Shown: piece by piece, positions 1-9,555 of the stretch
Numbering within the stretch: the stretch's first letter is position 1
Layout of the letters: each line of letters starts with the position of its first letter
Assembly (NCBI RefSeq): GCF_021533835.1
Contig: NZ_JAKFYQ010000001.1
Span: 67,001-131,000, forward strand
Length of the DNA stretch: 64,000 bases
Direction: 5' to 3'
From: Synechococcus sp. Nb3U1
Lineage (GTDB): Bacteria; Cyanobacteriota; Cyanobacteriia; Thermostichales; Thermostichaceae
Position numbers and translations under genes: made by a program
Notes under the pieces: generated by a model
Told to the model about the DNA's origin: nothing
Seen by the model: the letters and a program-made list of their open reading frames with translations, nothing else
Databases searched by the model: none

Positions 1-13
1 TTGAAGCAGACTC

Positions 14-1132
14 TCAGCCTTTACGGGCCAGGGTATAGCTGCTGACATAGTGGGTTTCTCGGCGCAACACCTCACAGCCAGCCTGTTGTAGGCGCGCTCC
101 CAAATCGTCGTGGATGTAGTCGCGGTAGTAGGGTTCGTGGAAGGTCTGCATAAAGGCTTCCATCGTCTCCTCCAGCTCTGGCGAGTCCAGCAATTGCACC
201 GAATCGCAAATCAGCACCACACCCCCCGGTTTCACCACCCGACTCATCTCGTTAATGACGTTTTGTCGGGCGAGGCCGGGCAATTCGTGAAAAAGAAAGA
301 CGCTGGTGACCGCATCAAAGGTAGCATCGGCATAGGGCATCGACTCCCCATTGGCCCGCAACAACTGGGGCAATTCCCCCGGCAGCTCCTGCAACAGTTG
401 GTTGGCTTTGCGCAGATAGGCGGGCGAGAGATCCAACCCATACAGAGCCGCTTTGGGCAGGGATCCCCGTACCATGCGCAGCGTCCGCCCCGTGCCACAG
501 GCCACATCAAGGATATGAGGGCTGGCCAAAGCGGGATCCAGAGCATCTTTGAGCAATCGAATCACCCGACGACGCATCGCATCCGCTGTGCCCCCAAATA
601 GCAATTCCACTTGCAAGTCGTACAGCTCAGCCGAGTCATCGCTCAGGTAGCCATTGGTCTGGTAGTGGAAATTTTGCAGGTAGTACTTCGGGTAACCTTC
701 TGTGGGGATATTTTGAGAAAACTCTTGATAACGCTTGCCATGGACTCGTTGGGCAATTTGTGGCAAATCCAACCACACTTGCGGGTAGTAGCGGGCAAAA
801 TCTATCCAGGGATTATCAAACAACAGAGCATGAGGGTAGTACCCTGCTTCGGCGTCTTGCCAATCGGTCTGCAAAAGTTGCTCGTACCGAGCTCGCAAAA
901 TCTGCAATGTGGCAGCACTAACACTAACTCGCGCCCGTGGGGGGATAGCTTTCCCCGAGGAGAGGGTTTGCAGGTCACTGAGCAGGGAGAGCATTAAATC
1001 GGAAGCCTGGGTGGAGAGGGCTTTGTGGGCGAAGCCGAAGATGTTTTTGCTCCACTGAAAGGCGCGATAGGCGGCCTCCCCAAAGGGGGATGGGATTGGC
1101 AGTGACAGCTCGGGACTCAGTTGCATGCTCAT
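14..1132 (-). CDS. Class I SAM-dependent methyltransferase
   Basis: Probable S-adenosylmethionine methyltransferase with unknown acceptor. The C-terminal half carries the Rossmann-type signature: glycine-rich motif I (DVACGTG), an acidic residue in LYGLDLSP, the ADATFDAVTS segment and the post-motif VVKPGGVVLI. The N-terminal ~150 residues are not recognised and resemble an alpha-helical cap. The open frame extends upstream to 1282, but the extra 50 residues look non-coding, so the ATG at 1132 (or the second ATG at 1126) is preferred, giving about 372 residues. It is divergent from the response regulator at 1362. Substrate cannot be inferred; a lipid or quinone is possible for this superfamily. 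Confidence 0.75.
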   Translation of the reverse strand: MSMQLSPELSLPIPSPFGEAAYRAFQWSKNIFGFAHKALSTQASDLMLSLLSDLQTLSSGKAIPPRARVSVSAATLQILRARYEQLLQTDWQDAEAGYYPHALLFDNPWIDFARYYPQVWLDLPQIAQRVHGKRYQEFSQNIPTEGYPKYYLQNFHYQTNGYLSDDSAELYDLQVELLFGGTADAMRRRVIRLLKDALDPALASPHILDVACGTGRTLRMVRGSLPKAALYGLDLSPAYLRKANQLLQELPGELPQLLRANGESMPYADATFDAVTSVFLFHELPGLARQNVINEMSRVVKPGGVVLICDSVQLLDSPELEETMEAFMQTFHEPYYRDYIHDDLGARLQQAGCEVLRRETHYVSSYTLARKG

Positions 1133-1361
1133 ACCCTGCAAAGTGCGAATACTTAACGTTTGTTTACATCGATTATAGCGAGGGAGCAACGGGAAACTGG
1201 CAACCATTGGGTCTGAGGAGAATCTGGCGGGATTGGATCCCTGGCCACACCCCATCTGCCCGAGTACCCTAATGATCGTCATGATCGTCCTAGATTTGCT
1301 TTTTGAGTCCGGCGAACAGATTGAGCGGGTTCAGAAATTGGGAGGATGGAGTACCTTTGGT

Positions 1362-2012
1362 ATGGCAACCAAAACGGTGTTGGTAATCGACGATAGCATC
1401 ATGATCCGCAAAATGGTGGCCAGCATTCTGGCCGATCAGTTCGAGGTGCTAGAGGCCAAAGACGGCATGATTGGCTTAGAAACGGCCAAGAAATATCATC
1501 CCGATCTGATCTTGCTGGATTTTGTCATGCCGAAGATGGATGGCTATGATACGTTACAAGCGATTCGGCGCGAAGACAGCCTGAAAAACACTCCCGTGCT
1601 CATGATGTCGGGACTGAAAGAACAGGTGACCTCCCGCATTCCTGAGCCCTTTGTCGGCTTTGATTTTATCGAAAAACCTTTTGAGGCCGATGCCCTGCTC
1701 TCGCAAATTCGTAAGGCTCTGCAGGTCACCCCGAGGGTTGTGCCAGAGCCGGGATCCGAAAGCAACACCCAACTGGTCTTGAACAAGCTGACGGCGATCG
1801 AAACTCTACTGATTCAGGGCACTGAGAACTTAATTCAACGGGAGGTGGTTAGCCGGCTCTCTAATATTAACCAGCGCTTAGTCCGGCAGGAGGTCTGCAG
1901 TGCTAACCTGGAGGCGCAGCTTGCCAAGCTTACCAGTGAAGTGGAACGACATACTCGCGGTTTGGCTTTGATTGTCAATGAGCTACGACAGATACGGAAA
2001 CTACTAGGATAA
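1362..2012 (+). CDS. Response regulator, REC domain plus helical tail
   Basis: Two-component receiver protein of about 216 residues. The REC domain occupies the first ~125 residues: the acidic pair in VLVIDDS, the phospho-accepting Asp in LILLDFVMPKMDG, the Ser in VLMMSGLKE and the Lys in FIEKPF are all present. The remaining ~90 residues are charged and leucine-rich, probably a coiled coil, with no DNA-binding domain, so output is likely by protein interaction. The frame is open from 1233, but ATG 1362 is chosen because REC begins there; GGAGG at 1341-1345 is rather distant from it. The stop lies 3 bp before the transporter start, suggesting cotranscription. Confidence 0.85.
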   Translation: MATKTVLVIDDSIMIRKMVASILADQFEVLEAKDGMIGLETAKKYHPDLILLDFVMPKMDGYDTLQAIRREDSLKNTPVLMMSGLKEQVTSRIPEPFVGFDFIEKPFEADALLSQIRKALQVTPRVVPEPGSESNTQLVLNKLTAIETLLIQGTENLIQREVVSRLSNINQRLVRQEVCSANLEAQLAKLTSEVERHTRGLALIVNELRQIRKLLG

Positions 2013-2015
2013 TTT

Positions 2016-2702
2016 TTGCCAGTGACTGAACGCGCTTATCGTCATTTGGATGCAGTAACAGCGCTATTTGTGGCAGTGTTGCTCATTTCCAATGTGGCCT
2101 CGAGCAAAATCCTGATCTTGGGGCCATTCACGTTTGATGGGGGCACCATTCTGTTTCCCCTCAGCTACATTTTTGGTGACATCCTTACAGAAGTGTATGG
2201 CTATGCCCGCTCGCGGCGGGTGATCTGGCTGGGCTTTATCGCGGCGGCTCTAATGTCGGTTACGTTTATGATCGTCGGAGCTTTGCCTCCGGCCCCCGAT
2301 TGGCCTCATCAAGCGGCCTACGACCAAATTTTGGGCCTTACCCCACGGATTGTGCTGGCCAGCCTGATCGCCTATTGGGCGGGAAGTTTTGCCAATGCTT
2401 ATGTGCTGGCCCGCATGAAGGTGTGGACCCAGGGGCGCTGGCTGTGGACGCGCACGATTGGCTCCACCTTGGTTGGGCAAGCAGTAGATACAGGATTGTT
2501 TGTGGCGATTGCTTTTTGGGGGGTGTTTCCTGGGCTGGGCAGCTTGATCCTCTCCAACTACCTATTCAAGTGTGGGGTTGAGGCCCTTTGTACACCCCTA
2601 ACCTACGCCATAACCGACTGGCTGAAGCAGCAGGAAGATGTCGATTACTTTGATGAGGCAACAGATTTTAATCCCTTTCGGCTGGAGTCAGCTTCCAAAT
2701 AG
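2016..2702 (+). CDS. Queuosine precursor transporter-like membrane protein (YhhQ/VUT family)
   Basis: Integral membrane protein of 228 residues with about six hydrophobic segments. The sequence around residues 20-60 (LISNVASSKI, then FDGGTILFPLSYIFGDILTE) is characteristic of the YhhQ/VUT family, which imports 7-cyano- or 7-aminomethyl-deazaguanine for tRNA queuosine in characterised members. The start is TTG 2016 or GTG 2022; no ATG fits. It follows the response regulator by 3 bp and is probably translated from the same mRNA. Substrate is assigned by family only. Confidence 0.8.
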   Translation: MPVTERAYRHLDAVTALFVAVLLISNVASSKILILGPFTFDGGTILFPLSYIFGDILTEVYGYARSRRVIWLGFIAAALMSVTFMIVGALPPAPDWPHQAAYDQILGLTPRIVLASLIAYWAGSFANAYVLARMKVWTQGRWLWTRTIGSTLVGQAVDTGLFVAIAFWGVFPGLGSLILSNYLFKCGVEALCTPLTYAITDWLKQQEDVDYFDEATDFNPFRLESASK

Positions 2703-2729
2703 AATCTCAGCGAGGGATCCTGATTTTGG

Positions 2730-2735
2730 TATAGT
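2730..2735 (+). promoter_or_regulatory. Possible -10 element upstream of psbZ
   Basis: TATAGT lies about 120 bp before the psbZ start in the 152-bp gap after the transporter gene. No convincing -35 hexamer is seen at 16-18 bp, so this is a weak prediction. Confidence 0.3.
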
Positions 2736-2854
2736 CTAGAGCGTTATCACATCCTGCTGCTGGCGCCCACTTAGCTTGGCCAGACTAAGCAAGAATTCCT
2801 AGGGGTTGCCAGAAGTTTTTATCCAAGACAGAACATTGCCATAGGGGGATCCAG

Positions 2855-3043
2855 ATGATGATGCTCATTTTCCAAATTGCTTTGTTGGTGCTGGTGCTCT
2901 ACAGCTTGCTGTTGGTGGTGGCGGTGCCTGTGCTGTATAGCTCCTCTAGCGACTGGAGCCGCGGTAAGAATGTGATTTTGGTGGGATCCCTGCTTTGGGT
3001 GTTGATGGTGATCGGGGTAGGGCTGCTGAATTTCCTCAAGTGA
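2855..3043 (+). CDS. psbZ: Photosystem II reaction centre protein Z
   Basis: A 62-residue protein with two transmembrane helices (about residues 4-24 and 41-60) joined by a short lumen- or stroma-exposed loop containing SSDWSRGKN. Length, topology, the IFQ start, VPV..Y at the end of helix 1 and the LNFL C-terminus match PsbZ (Ycf9), which stabilises PSII supercomplexes and antenna contacts in thylakoids. GGGGG just upstream acts as ribosome binding site; three consecutive ATG codons (2855, 2858, 2861) leave the exact start open. The order psbZ-ribH is familiar from other cyanobacteria and supports the call. Confidence 0.93.
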   Translation: MMMLIFQIALLVLVLYSLLLVVAVPVLYSSSSDWSRGKNVILVGSLLWVLMVIGVGLLNFLK

Positions 3044-3158
3044 TTTGGGACGGATCCCGGCAAAGACTCCAGCAAAGCCTGAATTAGGATGGTTAAGCGC
3101 GGCTTTGCCGTGGAACACAACCCATTCAGGGAATCCGTCTTAACGGAGCGGGGGGGGA

Positions 3159-3728
3159 ATGGCAGTTTACGAAGGCAATTTTGTTCAGACAGGCGATCTG
3201 CGTCTGGCTATTGTCATTGGTCGTTTTAACGACTTGATCACCGGCAAATTGTTGGAAGGCTGTCAGGACGGGCTGAAGCGACATGGTGTGGATGTGAGCC
3301 CTGAGAGTGAGCAGGTGGACTACTACTGGGTGCCCGGTAGCTTTGAGGTGCCCTTGGTGGCTCACCAACTGGCTCAGTCCCATCGTTATGATGCGATCAT
3401 TTGTCTGGGGGCAGTGATTCGTGGACAAACTCCCCACTTCGACTATGTGTCGGCAGAAGTTTCCAAGGGGATTGCTGCTGCTGGGTTTCGCACCGGGGTG
3501 CCGGTAATTTTCGGCATTCTCACCGCCGATACCATGCAGCAGGCCCTAGAGCGAGCCGGGGTGAAAAGCAATAAGGGCTGGGAATATGCCATGAGCGCCT
3601 TGGAAATGGCCACCCTAATGCGCCAAATTACTCCCCTCACCCATAGCAACAACGGATCCCGTCCCCCCCTCCCCACCGGCCCAGAGGCCTTGAGGCCGGG
3701 AGTTACCCTGGATAGCACGGCTTACTAA
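3159..3728 (+). CDS. ribH: 6,7-dimethyl-8-ribityllumazine synthase
   Basis: Penultimate enzyme of riboflavin synthesis: condenses 5-amino-6-ribitylaminouracil with 3,4-dihydroxybutanone 4-phosphate. The 189-residue protein shows the family motifs: GRFND near residue 20, VPGSFEVPL (substrate loop), [16 protein letters not shown] and [22 protein letters not shown], with NKGWEYA near the end of the fold. The last ~30 residues are a Pro-rich tail beyond the usual fold. A purine-rich GGAGCGGGGGGGG precedes the ATG. Its stop overlaps the converging htpG stop by 4 bp. Confidence 0.95.
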   Translation: MAVYEGNFVQTGDLRLAIVIGRFNDLITGKLLEGCQDGLKRHGVDVSPESEQVDYYWVPGSFEVPLVAHQLAQSHRYDAIICLGAVIRGQTPHFDYVSAEVSKGIAAAGFRTGVPVIFGILTADTMQQALERAGVKSNKGWEYAMSALEMATLMRQITPLTHSNNGSRPPLPTGPEALRPGVTLDSTAY

Positions 3729-5581
3729 CGGCTGGTCAGGCGAGTTAACACCTCGTTAGAACGCTGCACAAACGCACGAGCTGAAGCAGGATCGAAGCTC
3801 TTTTGGGTGATCAGAGCCAGATCGTAGATTTGATTGCAGATCAAGGCGATCAAATCGGGATCCCGTCCTTCATCCGAGAGGGTTTGTAGGTTTTGCACCA
3901 GCGGATGGGCCGTGTTAATGATTAGGGTGTGCTCCTCCAAAAACTCAAGCGGCTTTTGTTGCAGCACCGCATTCAACTCCTGTAGACGCCGCAAGGCTTC
4001 CGGCAGCAGGATCATCGCCGGAACCGATTCTGATTTCAGGGCCTCGGCTTTCACCTGTAGCTTGTCCTTGCCCAGAGCTTGCTTGAACAGATCCACCAAT
4101 TTTTCGCTTCGGGTTTTGTTCGTAACTGGATCGACAATCTCGGCGGCTTTGTCTTTGTCCAGCAGGGTTTCATCCAGCTCAGAATCCACCCGTTTGAATT
4201 GAATACCTTGCTCTTTGTATTCTCGCTCTAGGAAGCTGCTGAAATGGCTGTCGATCCAGCTATCTAGCATCAACACCTCTAGCCCCTGTGAGCGATGTAG
4301 GTCGATATAGGCACTCTGGGCCGCCTCGTCGGTAGCGTAGTAAACCCGCTTGTTCTGCTTGTCTTGGGTGCGCTCTAGGTAGCCTTTCAGGGTGAGATAC
4401 TCCGGCTGATCAGGGGCAGATCCGGCCAAACGGAAGATCAAAATATCTTTAATCTGGGCGAAAAACTTGTCACTGTTCATCGCCCCAAATTTCATAAACA
4501 GGCTGATATCTGGCCAAACCTTGACGTATTCTGCGTGGTTTTCTTTATACAGCTCATTTAGGCGATCTGCCACCTTTTTGGCCACATGATCGCCAATACG
4601 CCGCACGGTGCGATCATTTTGCAAAAAGCTGCGGGAAACGTTGAGGGGAATATCTGGGCTGTCGATGGCGCCGCGCAACGGCAGCAGGAATTTTGGGATC
4701 ACTTCCTCACAGTTATCTTGCACAAACACCTGGTTGCAGAACAGTTTCACCTGCCCTTTGGTAGGATCGATGTCTGGGCGCAACTTGGGGAAATAGAGGA
4801 TCCCTTGCACGATGAAGGGGTAGTCAGTGTTAATGTGCACCCAGAAATGGGGATCCTCCTGGAAGGGGTACAGATAGCGATAAAACTCTAGATAGTCTTC
4901 ATCTTTGAGTTCAGAAGGTGAGGTTTTCCAGAGGGGCTTTTGCTTGTTGATAACCTCCCCATTTAGCTTGATAGGGACGGGGATGAAGTCACAATATTTG
5001 CGGATCAGCTCCCGAATTCGGCTAGGTTCCAAATACTCTTCATCATCCGGGGCGATGTGCAGGGTGACGGTGGTGCCGACGCTGACCCGTTCTGAATCCG
5101 AGAGGGTAAACGCGGTCGTGCCATCGCAGGCCCAATTCACCGGGGTGCTGCCCGGCTGGTAGGAAAGGGTATCGATCTCCACCCGCCGCGACACCATGAA
5201 GGAGGAGTAGAAGCCCAAACCGAAATGCCCGATGATCGCCTGCTCCGCTTCTTTGCCTTTGTACTTGTGGATGAACTCCTCGGCGCTGGAGAAGGCTACT
5301 TGGTTGATGTATTTCTTCACTTCCTCGGCGGTCATGCCGATGCCGTTATCGGTCACCGACAGGGTTTTGGCCTCTTTGTCGAGGGTGAGGAGGATCTCGG
5401 GCTCGGGGGGATCTGCCAATTCCCCAGCAAAACTGGCCATCTTCAGCTTGGCAATGGCATCGGCAGCATTGGAAACCAGCTCCCGCAGGAAGATCTCCCG
5501 GTCGGAATAGAGGGATTGCTTGATGATCGGGAAGATATTCTCAGTGTGGATCGTGATGGATCCCTGCTCCAGCATGGTCAT
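3725..5581 (-). CDS. htpG: Chaperone HtpG (Hsp90 family)
   Basis: ATP-dependent Hsp90 chaperone. The N-terminal GHKL ATPase domain shows [10 protein letters not shown] (Bergerat helix), DNGIGMT and [13 protein letters not shown]; the middle domain has the [11 protein letters not shown] and [14 protein letters not shown] blocks, and the C-terminal dimerisation part follows. Length of about 618 residues is normal. The frame is open to a GTG at 5596; ATG 5581 is preferred because it gives the expected [18 protein letters not shown] start. It is encoded alone, convergent with ribH. No CIRCE repeat is found upstream. Confidence 0.95.
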   Translation of the reverse strand: MTMLEQGSITIHTENIFPIIKQSLYSDREIFLRELVSNAADAIAKLKMASFAGELADPPEPEILLTLDKEAKTLSVTDNGIGMTAEEVKKYINQVAFSSAEEFIHKYKGKEAEQAIIGHFGLGFYSSFMVSRRVEIDTLSYQPGSTPVNWACDGTTAFTLSDSERVSVGTTVTLHIAPDDEEYLEPSRIRELIRKYCDFIPVPIKLNGEVINKQKPLWKTSPSELKDEDYLEFYRYLYPFQEDPHFWVHINTDYPFIVQGILYFPKLRPDIDPTKGQVKLFCNQVFVQDNCEEVIPKFLLPLRGAIDSPDIPLNVSRSFLQNDRTVRRIGDHVAKKVADRLNELYKENHAEYVKVWPDISLFMKFGAMNSDKFFAQIKDILIFRLAGSAPDQPEYLTLKGYLERTQDKQNKRVYYATDEAAQSAYIDLHRSQGLEVLMLDSWIDSHFSSFLEREYKEQGIQFKRVDSELDETLLDKDKAAEIVDPVTNKTRSEKLVDLFKQALGKDKLQVKAEALKSESVPAMILLPEALRRLQELNAVLQQKPLEFLEEHTLIINTAHPLVQNLQTLSDEGRDPDLIALICNQIYDLALITQKSFDPASARAFVQRSNEVLTRLTSR

Positions 5582-5694
5582 AGGCGGGCTTAGCACTCAG
5601 ATGGGCTTAGTGACAATCTACAGAAGCGGGAGAACCCGCGACAAGCCGGCCCTCTTTCCAGAAATCCGCACTCAGAACCGAACTACCTACCCCT

Positions 5695-7047
5695 TTAGAG
5701 TTGAGCGGCCCTAGGCAACGCCTGCGCCTGGTCAATATCCTGTTGTGCCCAATCCTGACCAACTCGAATGGTAATGTCAGAATTGAGGATGCCGGTAGAC
5801 TCCACCCGCGTTTCTCCAAGGCCAATGGCAGTTCGAATCTGTTTGGCCCCATCCCGATCCCCACTTTGGGCGAGAATCTCCGTTTGTTGCAGAACCTGGG
5901 TGCTATCTTCTACAGCAAAGGCTTGGGTAAAGCCCTGTCTGGTTAATTCCTGCACCATGCGCCGCGCCATACCCTGTTCACCTGTGGCATTTTGAACCGC
6001 AATGCGCAGCCGTTGCGGAGGAATGCTGGCTACCTCCGTCTCCAGACCAAAGTGAGCCGCCGCCACCCGTTGGATCCCGGCCACATCCGGCAGCCAGTAG
6101 CTGGTGGCAAATTCTCCCGGCTGACTAAACCGACCCGGCAACAGCACCAGATCGATGCGATCCCTACCTGAGGTGAGAATGAACTTGGCTAAGCTCAGGA
6201 CTTCTTCCCAGGTGAGGTTGGTGTCGAGGTTGGCGCGGATGGTTTGCAAAATCTTAGGGATTCGCGGCCAAACCGCAGGGGAGAGCAGTTCCCGGCTCAG
6301 GGCCCGCAGCAATTCCTGTTGCCGTTGTACCCGACCAATATCTCCCAGCCCCAAATGATCACGGCGGAAGCGGGCAAAGTGATGGGCTTGTTCTCCATTC
6401 AGGCGTTGTAGCCCTGGCTCTAGGTTGATGAACAACTTTTGGGTTTGATCCACGTATTGCATCGGCTCAGGTACGTACACCTCTACCCCACCGACTGCGT
6501 CGATCACAGCTTCGAGAGCATCGGTATTGAGGCGAACATAGCGGTCGATTGGGATCCCGCCCATCAAGTCGCTGACCACCTGGGCCGCCAGCGCTGGGCC
6601 GCCGGCAAAGTTGGCTGCATTGGCCTTACCGATGCCAAATCCGGGTAACCGCACGCGGGTATCGCGGGGGATCGACAAGACACTGACCCGGCGGGACTGG
6701 GGATCAAACCGGGCCAAGAGAATGGTATCGGTGCGGGTATTGAAGCGATCCCGTTCTGCAGGCGGGGGCAAGGTGGGATCCGGATTGTCGGTGCCGAGGA
6801 TGAGAATATGCAACGAGCGATCCAGGGCGGCAGCCCGCAACGCATCCGGTCGGAAGGCCTCCTGCTGTTCGGCAGTTAGGGTGGTGGGGATCACTGGACG
6901 GGGCAACATTACCGCCAAGAGGGCACCGGCAGAGCCAGCTACCACAGCTGTAAGCCCAAGCAATAACCAAAAGATCCCTTGGCGAATCGCCTGTTGACGA
7001 GCTGGGCTAACGCGGTCAGGACGGGGAGGATACTGGAAGGAGGACAT
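5695..7047 (-). CDS. LytR-CpsA-Psr (LCP) family protein
   Basis: Membrane-anchored enzyme family that attaches polymers to the cell envelope. Residues ~24-46 form a single signal-anchor helix. The LCP domain follows: RTDTILLARFDP, SIPRDTRV (Arg/Asp of the phosphate-binding site), NAANFAGG and the DAVGGVEVYV, HFARFRRD and GDIGRVQRQQ blocks. Residues ~345-435 fit the LytR C-terminal domain (RIAVQNATGEQGMA). The cyanobacterial substrate is not established; wall polysaccharide or exopolysaccharide is likely. Divergently transcribed from the ABC permease. Confidence 0.9.
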   Translation of the reverse strand: MSSFQYPPRPDRVSPARQQAIRQGIFWLLLGLTAVVAGSAGALLAVMLPRPVIPTTLTAEQQEAFRPDALRAAALDRSLHILILGTDNPDPTLPPPAERDRFNTRTDTILLARFDPQSRRVSVLSIPRDTRVRLPGFGIGKANAANFAGGPALAAQVVSDLMGGIPIDRYVRLNTDALEAVIDAVGGVEVYVPEPMQYVDQTQKLFINLEPGLQRLNGEQAHHFARFRRDHLGLGDIGRVQRQQELLRALSRELLSPAVWPRIPKILQTIRANLDTNLTWEEVLSLAKFILTSGRDRIDLVLLPGRFSQPGEFATSYWLPDVAGIQRVAAAHFGLETEVASIPPQRLRIAVQNATGEQGMARRMVQELTRQGFTQAFAVEDSTQVLQQTEILAQSGDRDGAKQIRTAIGLGETRVESTGILNSDITIRVGQDWAQQDIDQAQALPRAAQL

Positions 7048-7284
7048 CAGGTCAGACCGGGCCTCGCGAGCACGTCTCAGGTAAGGTGTGTTCTGTCAGT
7101 TACATCAAGCTTAATTCAAAGCCATATTACCCCATCCTTTTCTTCGGAGATACTTTGATACTAGGTTGCCCGCAAAGTGGCCTCGGAGATCCGTTATCTT
7201 AGCTACCAATGGGTGAAAAGGGGGCATCTCCTCCCTCTGGGTTCTAGACCGCTGACTATCTTGCTATGCAAGGTGCGGAGCACC

Positions 7285-8142
7285 ATGGGTAACAGGGAAG
7301 AATTCTCTGGCTTCCAGCCACGGGGAGTTGTCAAGGATGGGTTGTTGTATGGGCTACTGGGATCCCTGGCTCTTCTCATCTTGGCTCCTTTGCTCTGGTT
7401 GCTGAGCACGGCTCTCAAGTCGCCCCAGGAAAACATTTTTGCCTATCCGCCCCGTTGGATCCCGGCTCAACCCACTCTGCAAGCTTTTGAGCGGGTTTGG
7501 CAAGAAAATCCTTTTTGGCGCTACGCCTTCAACAGCCTACTGGTGGCTGGGGTAACCGTTTTCACCAATCTCTGGGTATGTTCTTGGGCGGCCTACCCTT
7601 TGGCACGGATGACTTTTCGCGGGCGGCGTCTGCTGTTTTGGCTGTTGATCGGCACCAGCATGATCCCCTTCCAGATCACGATGATCCCCCTCTACGTGCT
7701 GAGTGTGCAGTGGGGATTACGCAATTCTTATCTGGGGTTGATCCTGCCCTATGCAGCTTCTGCTTTCGGCATTTTTTTGCTGCGGCAGGCTTTCCTGGGG
7801 GTGCCTCAGGAATTGGAAGATGCGGCTCGCATCGACGGCTGCTCGAGCTGGGGGATCTGGTGGCATGTGATGCTCCCGGCGGTACGGCCTGCCTTGATCA
7901 CTTTGGCGGTCTTTACCTTCGTCGCTATGTGGGGGGATTTTCTTTGGCCGTTGCTGCTGCTGGATGACCCGAATCTCTACACCTTGCCCTTGGGGGTGGC
8001 GAATTTGGCCAGTGCCTTTTCTGCCGATTGGCGGTTGATCGCGGCGGGATCCCTGCTCTCGGTTGTGCCGGTTTTGGTTCTTTTCTGGGTTCTACAGCGC
8101 TATGTCATTCCCACCGACTTGGATAGCGGCATCCGGGGTTAA
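7285..8142 (+). CDS. Carbohydrate ABC transporter permease (MalG-like)
   Basis: Inner-membrane permease of a sugar-type ABC importer, about 285 residues with six predicted helices. The cytoplasmic EAA loop that docks to the ATPase is visible as LEDAARIDGCSSWGIWWHVMLP, and the fold starts with LLWLLSTALKSPQEN typical of the MalG half. ATG 7285 is chosen over the open frame at 7177, whose first 36 residues are not conserved-looking. No partner permease, ATPase or binding protein lies in the window, so the gene is an orphan component here. The downstream phosphopantetheinyl transferase start lies inside this gene. Confidence 0.88.
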   Translation: MGNREEFSGFQPRGVVKDGLLYGLLGSLALLILAPLLWLLSTALKSPQENIFAYPPRWIPAQPTLQAFERVWQENPFWRYAFNSLLVAGVTVFTNLWVCSWAAYPLARMTFRGRRLLFWLLIGTSMIPFQITMIPLYVLSVQWGLRNSYLGLILPYAASAFGIFLLRQAFLGVPQELEDAARIDGCSSWGIWWHVMLPAVRPALITLAVFTFVAMWGDFLWPLLLLDDPNLYTLPLGVANLASAFSADWRLIAAGSLLSVVPVLVLFWVLQRYVIPTDLDSGIRG

Positions 8143-8830
8143 GGGAGCGCAACCCACCCCACCCCTATCGCAACAGGTGGCTCAGGTGTGGTTGCGGGGG
8201 GTTCCCCCTCTGGAGGAGTTGCTGCCGCAAGTTGGGATCCTCTCCCCAGAAGAACAAAGCCGGGCAGAGCGCCTCCAACTGGAAGCAGATCGCCACCGGT
8301 TTTTGGCCAGCCGTTTGTTCCTAAGAATGCTGCTCAGCCAGTACAGCGGCTTCCCGCCGGAATCGATTCGGATCGAGCACAGCCCTAGAGGCAAACCCTA
8401 CTGGAGGGATCCCCCTCAGCCCATTCAATTTAACCTCAGCCATTCCCACAAACAGATTCTGGTTGCCCTAGTACTCAGGCATCGGATCGGGGTGGATTTG
8501 GAATGGATTCGGCCGGTACCCCGCTGGCAAGCGATTGCCCAACGCTACTTTTCGGTTGCCGAACAAGCTCACTTGGCCCACTGCCCAGACGGCGAGCGGG
8601 ATCGCCTATTTTTTCAAATCTGGACGCGAACAGAGGCCCTGCTGAAAGCCACAGGAGTCGGATTAGCAGGATACAAAACCCTGAGCCAGGATCCTGTTTT
8701 TGCTACCCAGAGGCACACTTGGGCCATCCTCCCCCTAGCTGTCGGAGCCGGCTATGCCGCTGCTGTTGCGGTAGAAACAGTGGGGGTTGAACAACCCGTG
8801 CTGCTGTTTCATCAGGACGAGGGGCGCTGA
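8102..8830 (+). CDS. 4'-phosphopantetheinyl transferase (Sfp/HetI type)
   Basis: Transfers the phosphopantetheine arm of CoA to carrier proteins. About 242 residues; the Mg-binding IGVDLEWI (near residue 130) and the second motif FFQIWTRTEALLKATG are present, as is the NLSHS substrate-binding block. The usual Lys of the (W/F)xxKE motif is Thr here (WTRTEA), while the catalytic Glu is kept. ATG 8102 overlaps the end of the permease gene by 41 bp, suggesting translational coupling rather than a shared function. In cyanobacteria this enzyme is normally the sole PPTase serving fatty-acid and glycolipid synthases. Confidence 0.85.
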   Translation: MSFPPTWIAASGVKGAQPTPPLSQQVAQVWLRGVPPLEELLPQVGILSPEEQSRAERLQLEADRHRFLASRLFLRMLLSQYSGFPPESIRIEHSPRGKPYWRDPPQPIQFNLSHSHKQILVALVLRHRIGVDLEWIRPVPRWQAIAQRYFSVAEQAHLAHCPDGERDRLFFQIWTRTEALLKATGVGLAGYKTLSQDPVFATQRHTWAILPLAVGAGYAAAVAVETVGVEQPVLLFHQDEGR

Positions 8831-8925
8831 CAGCAGCTCCCCTAGCCTGTGGCGAAGCGTGCCTCTCTCTGCCGAAACCTGGCCGAAAGGGGATCCCTTC
8901 TCAGTAAACTGGGGACAAGATCCAC

Positions 8926-9420
8926 ATGCTGTCTGTTCATCTGTCTGTGTTGCACGTTGTCCGCATTGCCATGCTGAGTTGGGTTTATCGCTGCCTGTTG
9001 CTGGGGTTATGTCTGCTAACCCTTTGGGCGGGGATCCCGGACATGGCCGCTGCTCGGGATCTTTCCAAACAAACCCCACAAGACCAATCTATTCAACTGG
9101 GTACTGCCGACAGCCAGTTGATGTTTGTGCCCAAGGATCTCACCTTTCGCAATGGCTCCCTGTACCGTCTGCATCTGAGCAACCCCAGCCAGTTGAAGCA
9201 CTATTTCACCGCCAAAGACTTTGCCGATGCCATCTGGACTCGCAAATTGGAAGTGGCCGGCGTAGAAATCAAAGGGCAAATTCGGGAAATTGAGCTGAAG
9301 CCGGGGGCATCGGTAGAGTGGCAATTTATTCCGCTCAAATCTGGGGTCTATTCTCTGGTTTGCACCATCCCCGGACATGCAGAAGCGGGCATGTTGGGGC
9401 AGATCACCATCAGCGATTGA
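8926..9420 (+). CDS. Exported cupredoxin-domain protein
   Basis: Probable periplasmic or lumenal type-1 copper protein. A signal peptide ends near ARD at residue ~45; an inner ATG at 8971 would give a more usual signal peptide length. The cupredoxin ligand set is complete: His in LKHYF near residue 91, then Cys, His and Met in the SLVCTIPGHAEAGML segment near residues 146-156. The rest has the beta-rich spacing expected for the fold. The electron-transfer partner is unknown; neither plastocyanin nor a nitrite reductase fits the surrounding sequence. It stands alone between the PPTase and the HD phosphodiesterase. Confidence 0.85.
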   Translation: MLSVHLSVLHVVRIAMLSWVYRCLLLGLCLLTLWAGIPDMAAARDLSKQTPQDQSIQLGTADSQLMFVPKDLTFRNGSLYRLHLSNPSQLKHYFTAKDFADAIWTRKLEVAGVEIKGQIREIELKPGASVEWQFIPLKSGVYSLVCTIPGHAEAGMLGQITISD

Positions 9421-9555
9421 GCATTTCTACTCACCTAAATCAACAACTTGAATCAGTTCCCACAAGGCTCCTTCTCGGTTGGTCAATCCAAGGGATTTGG
9501 GTTGTTCCTGCCAAAAGGGGATAGAAAAGAGAAAGACTAAGCCTGGGACAACGCC

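Noticed and set aside
1133-1282. Upstream 50-residue extension of the methyltransferase
   Set aside because: The added residues have no family similarity and cross the divergent promoter region; starts at 1132 or 1126 fit better.
5590-5616. Possible CIRCE heat-shock operator before htpG (TTAGCACTC)
   Set aside because: Only the left half matches. The second half after nine bases should be GAGTGCTAA, but the sequence there is unrelated, so it is chance.
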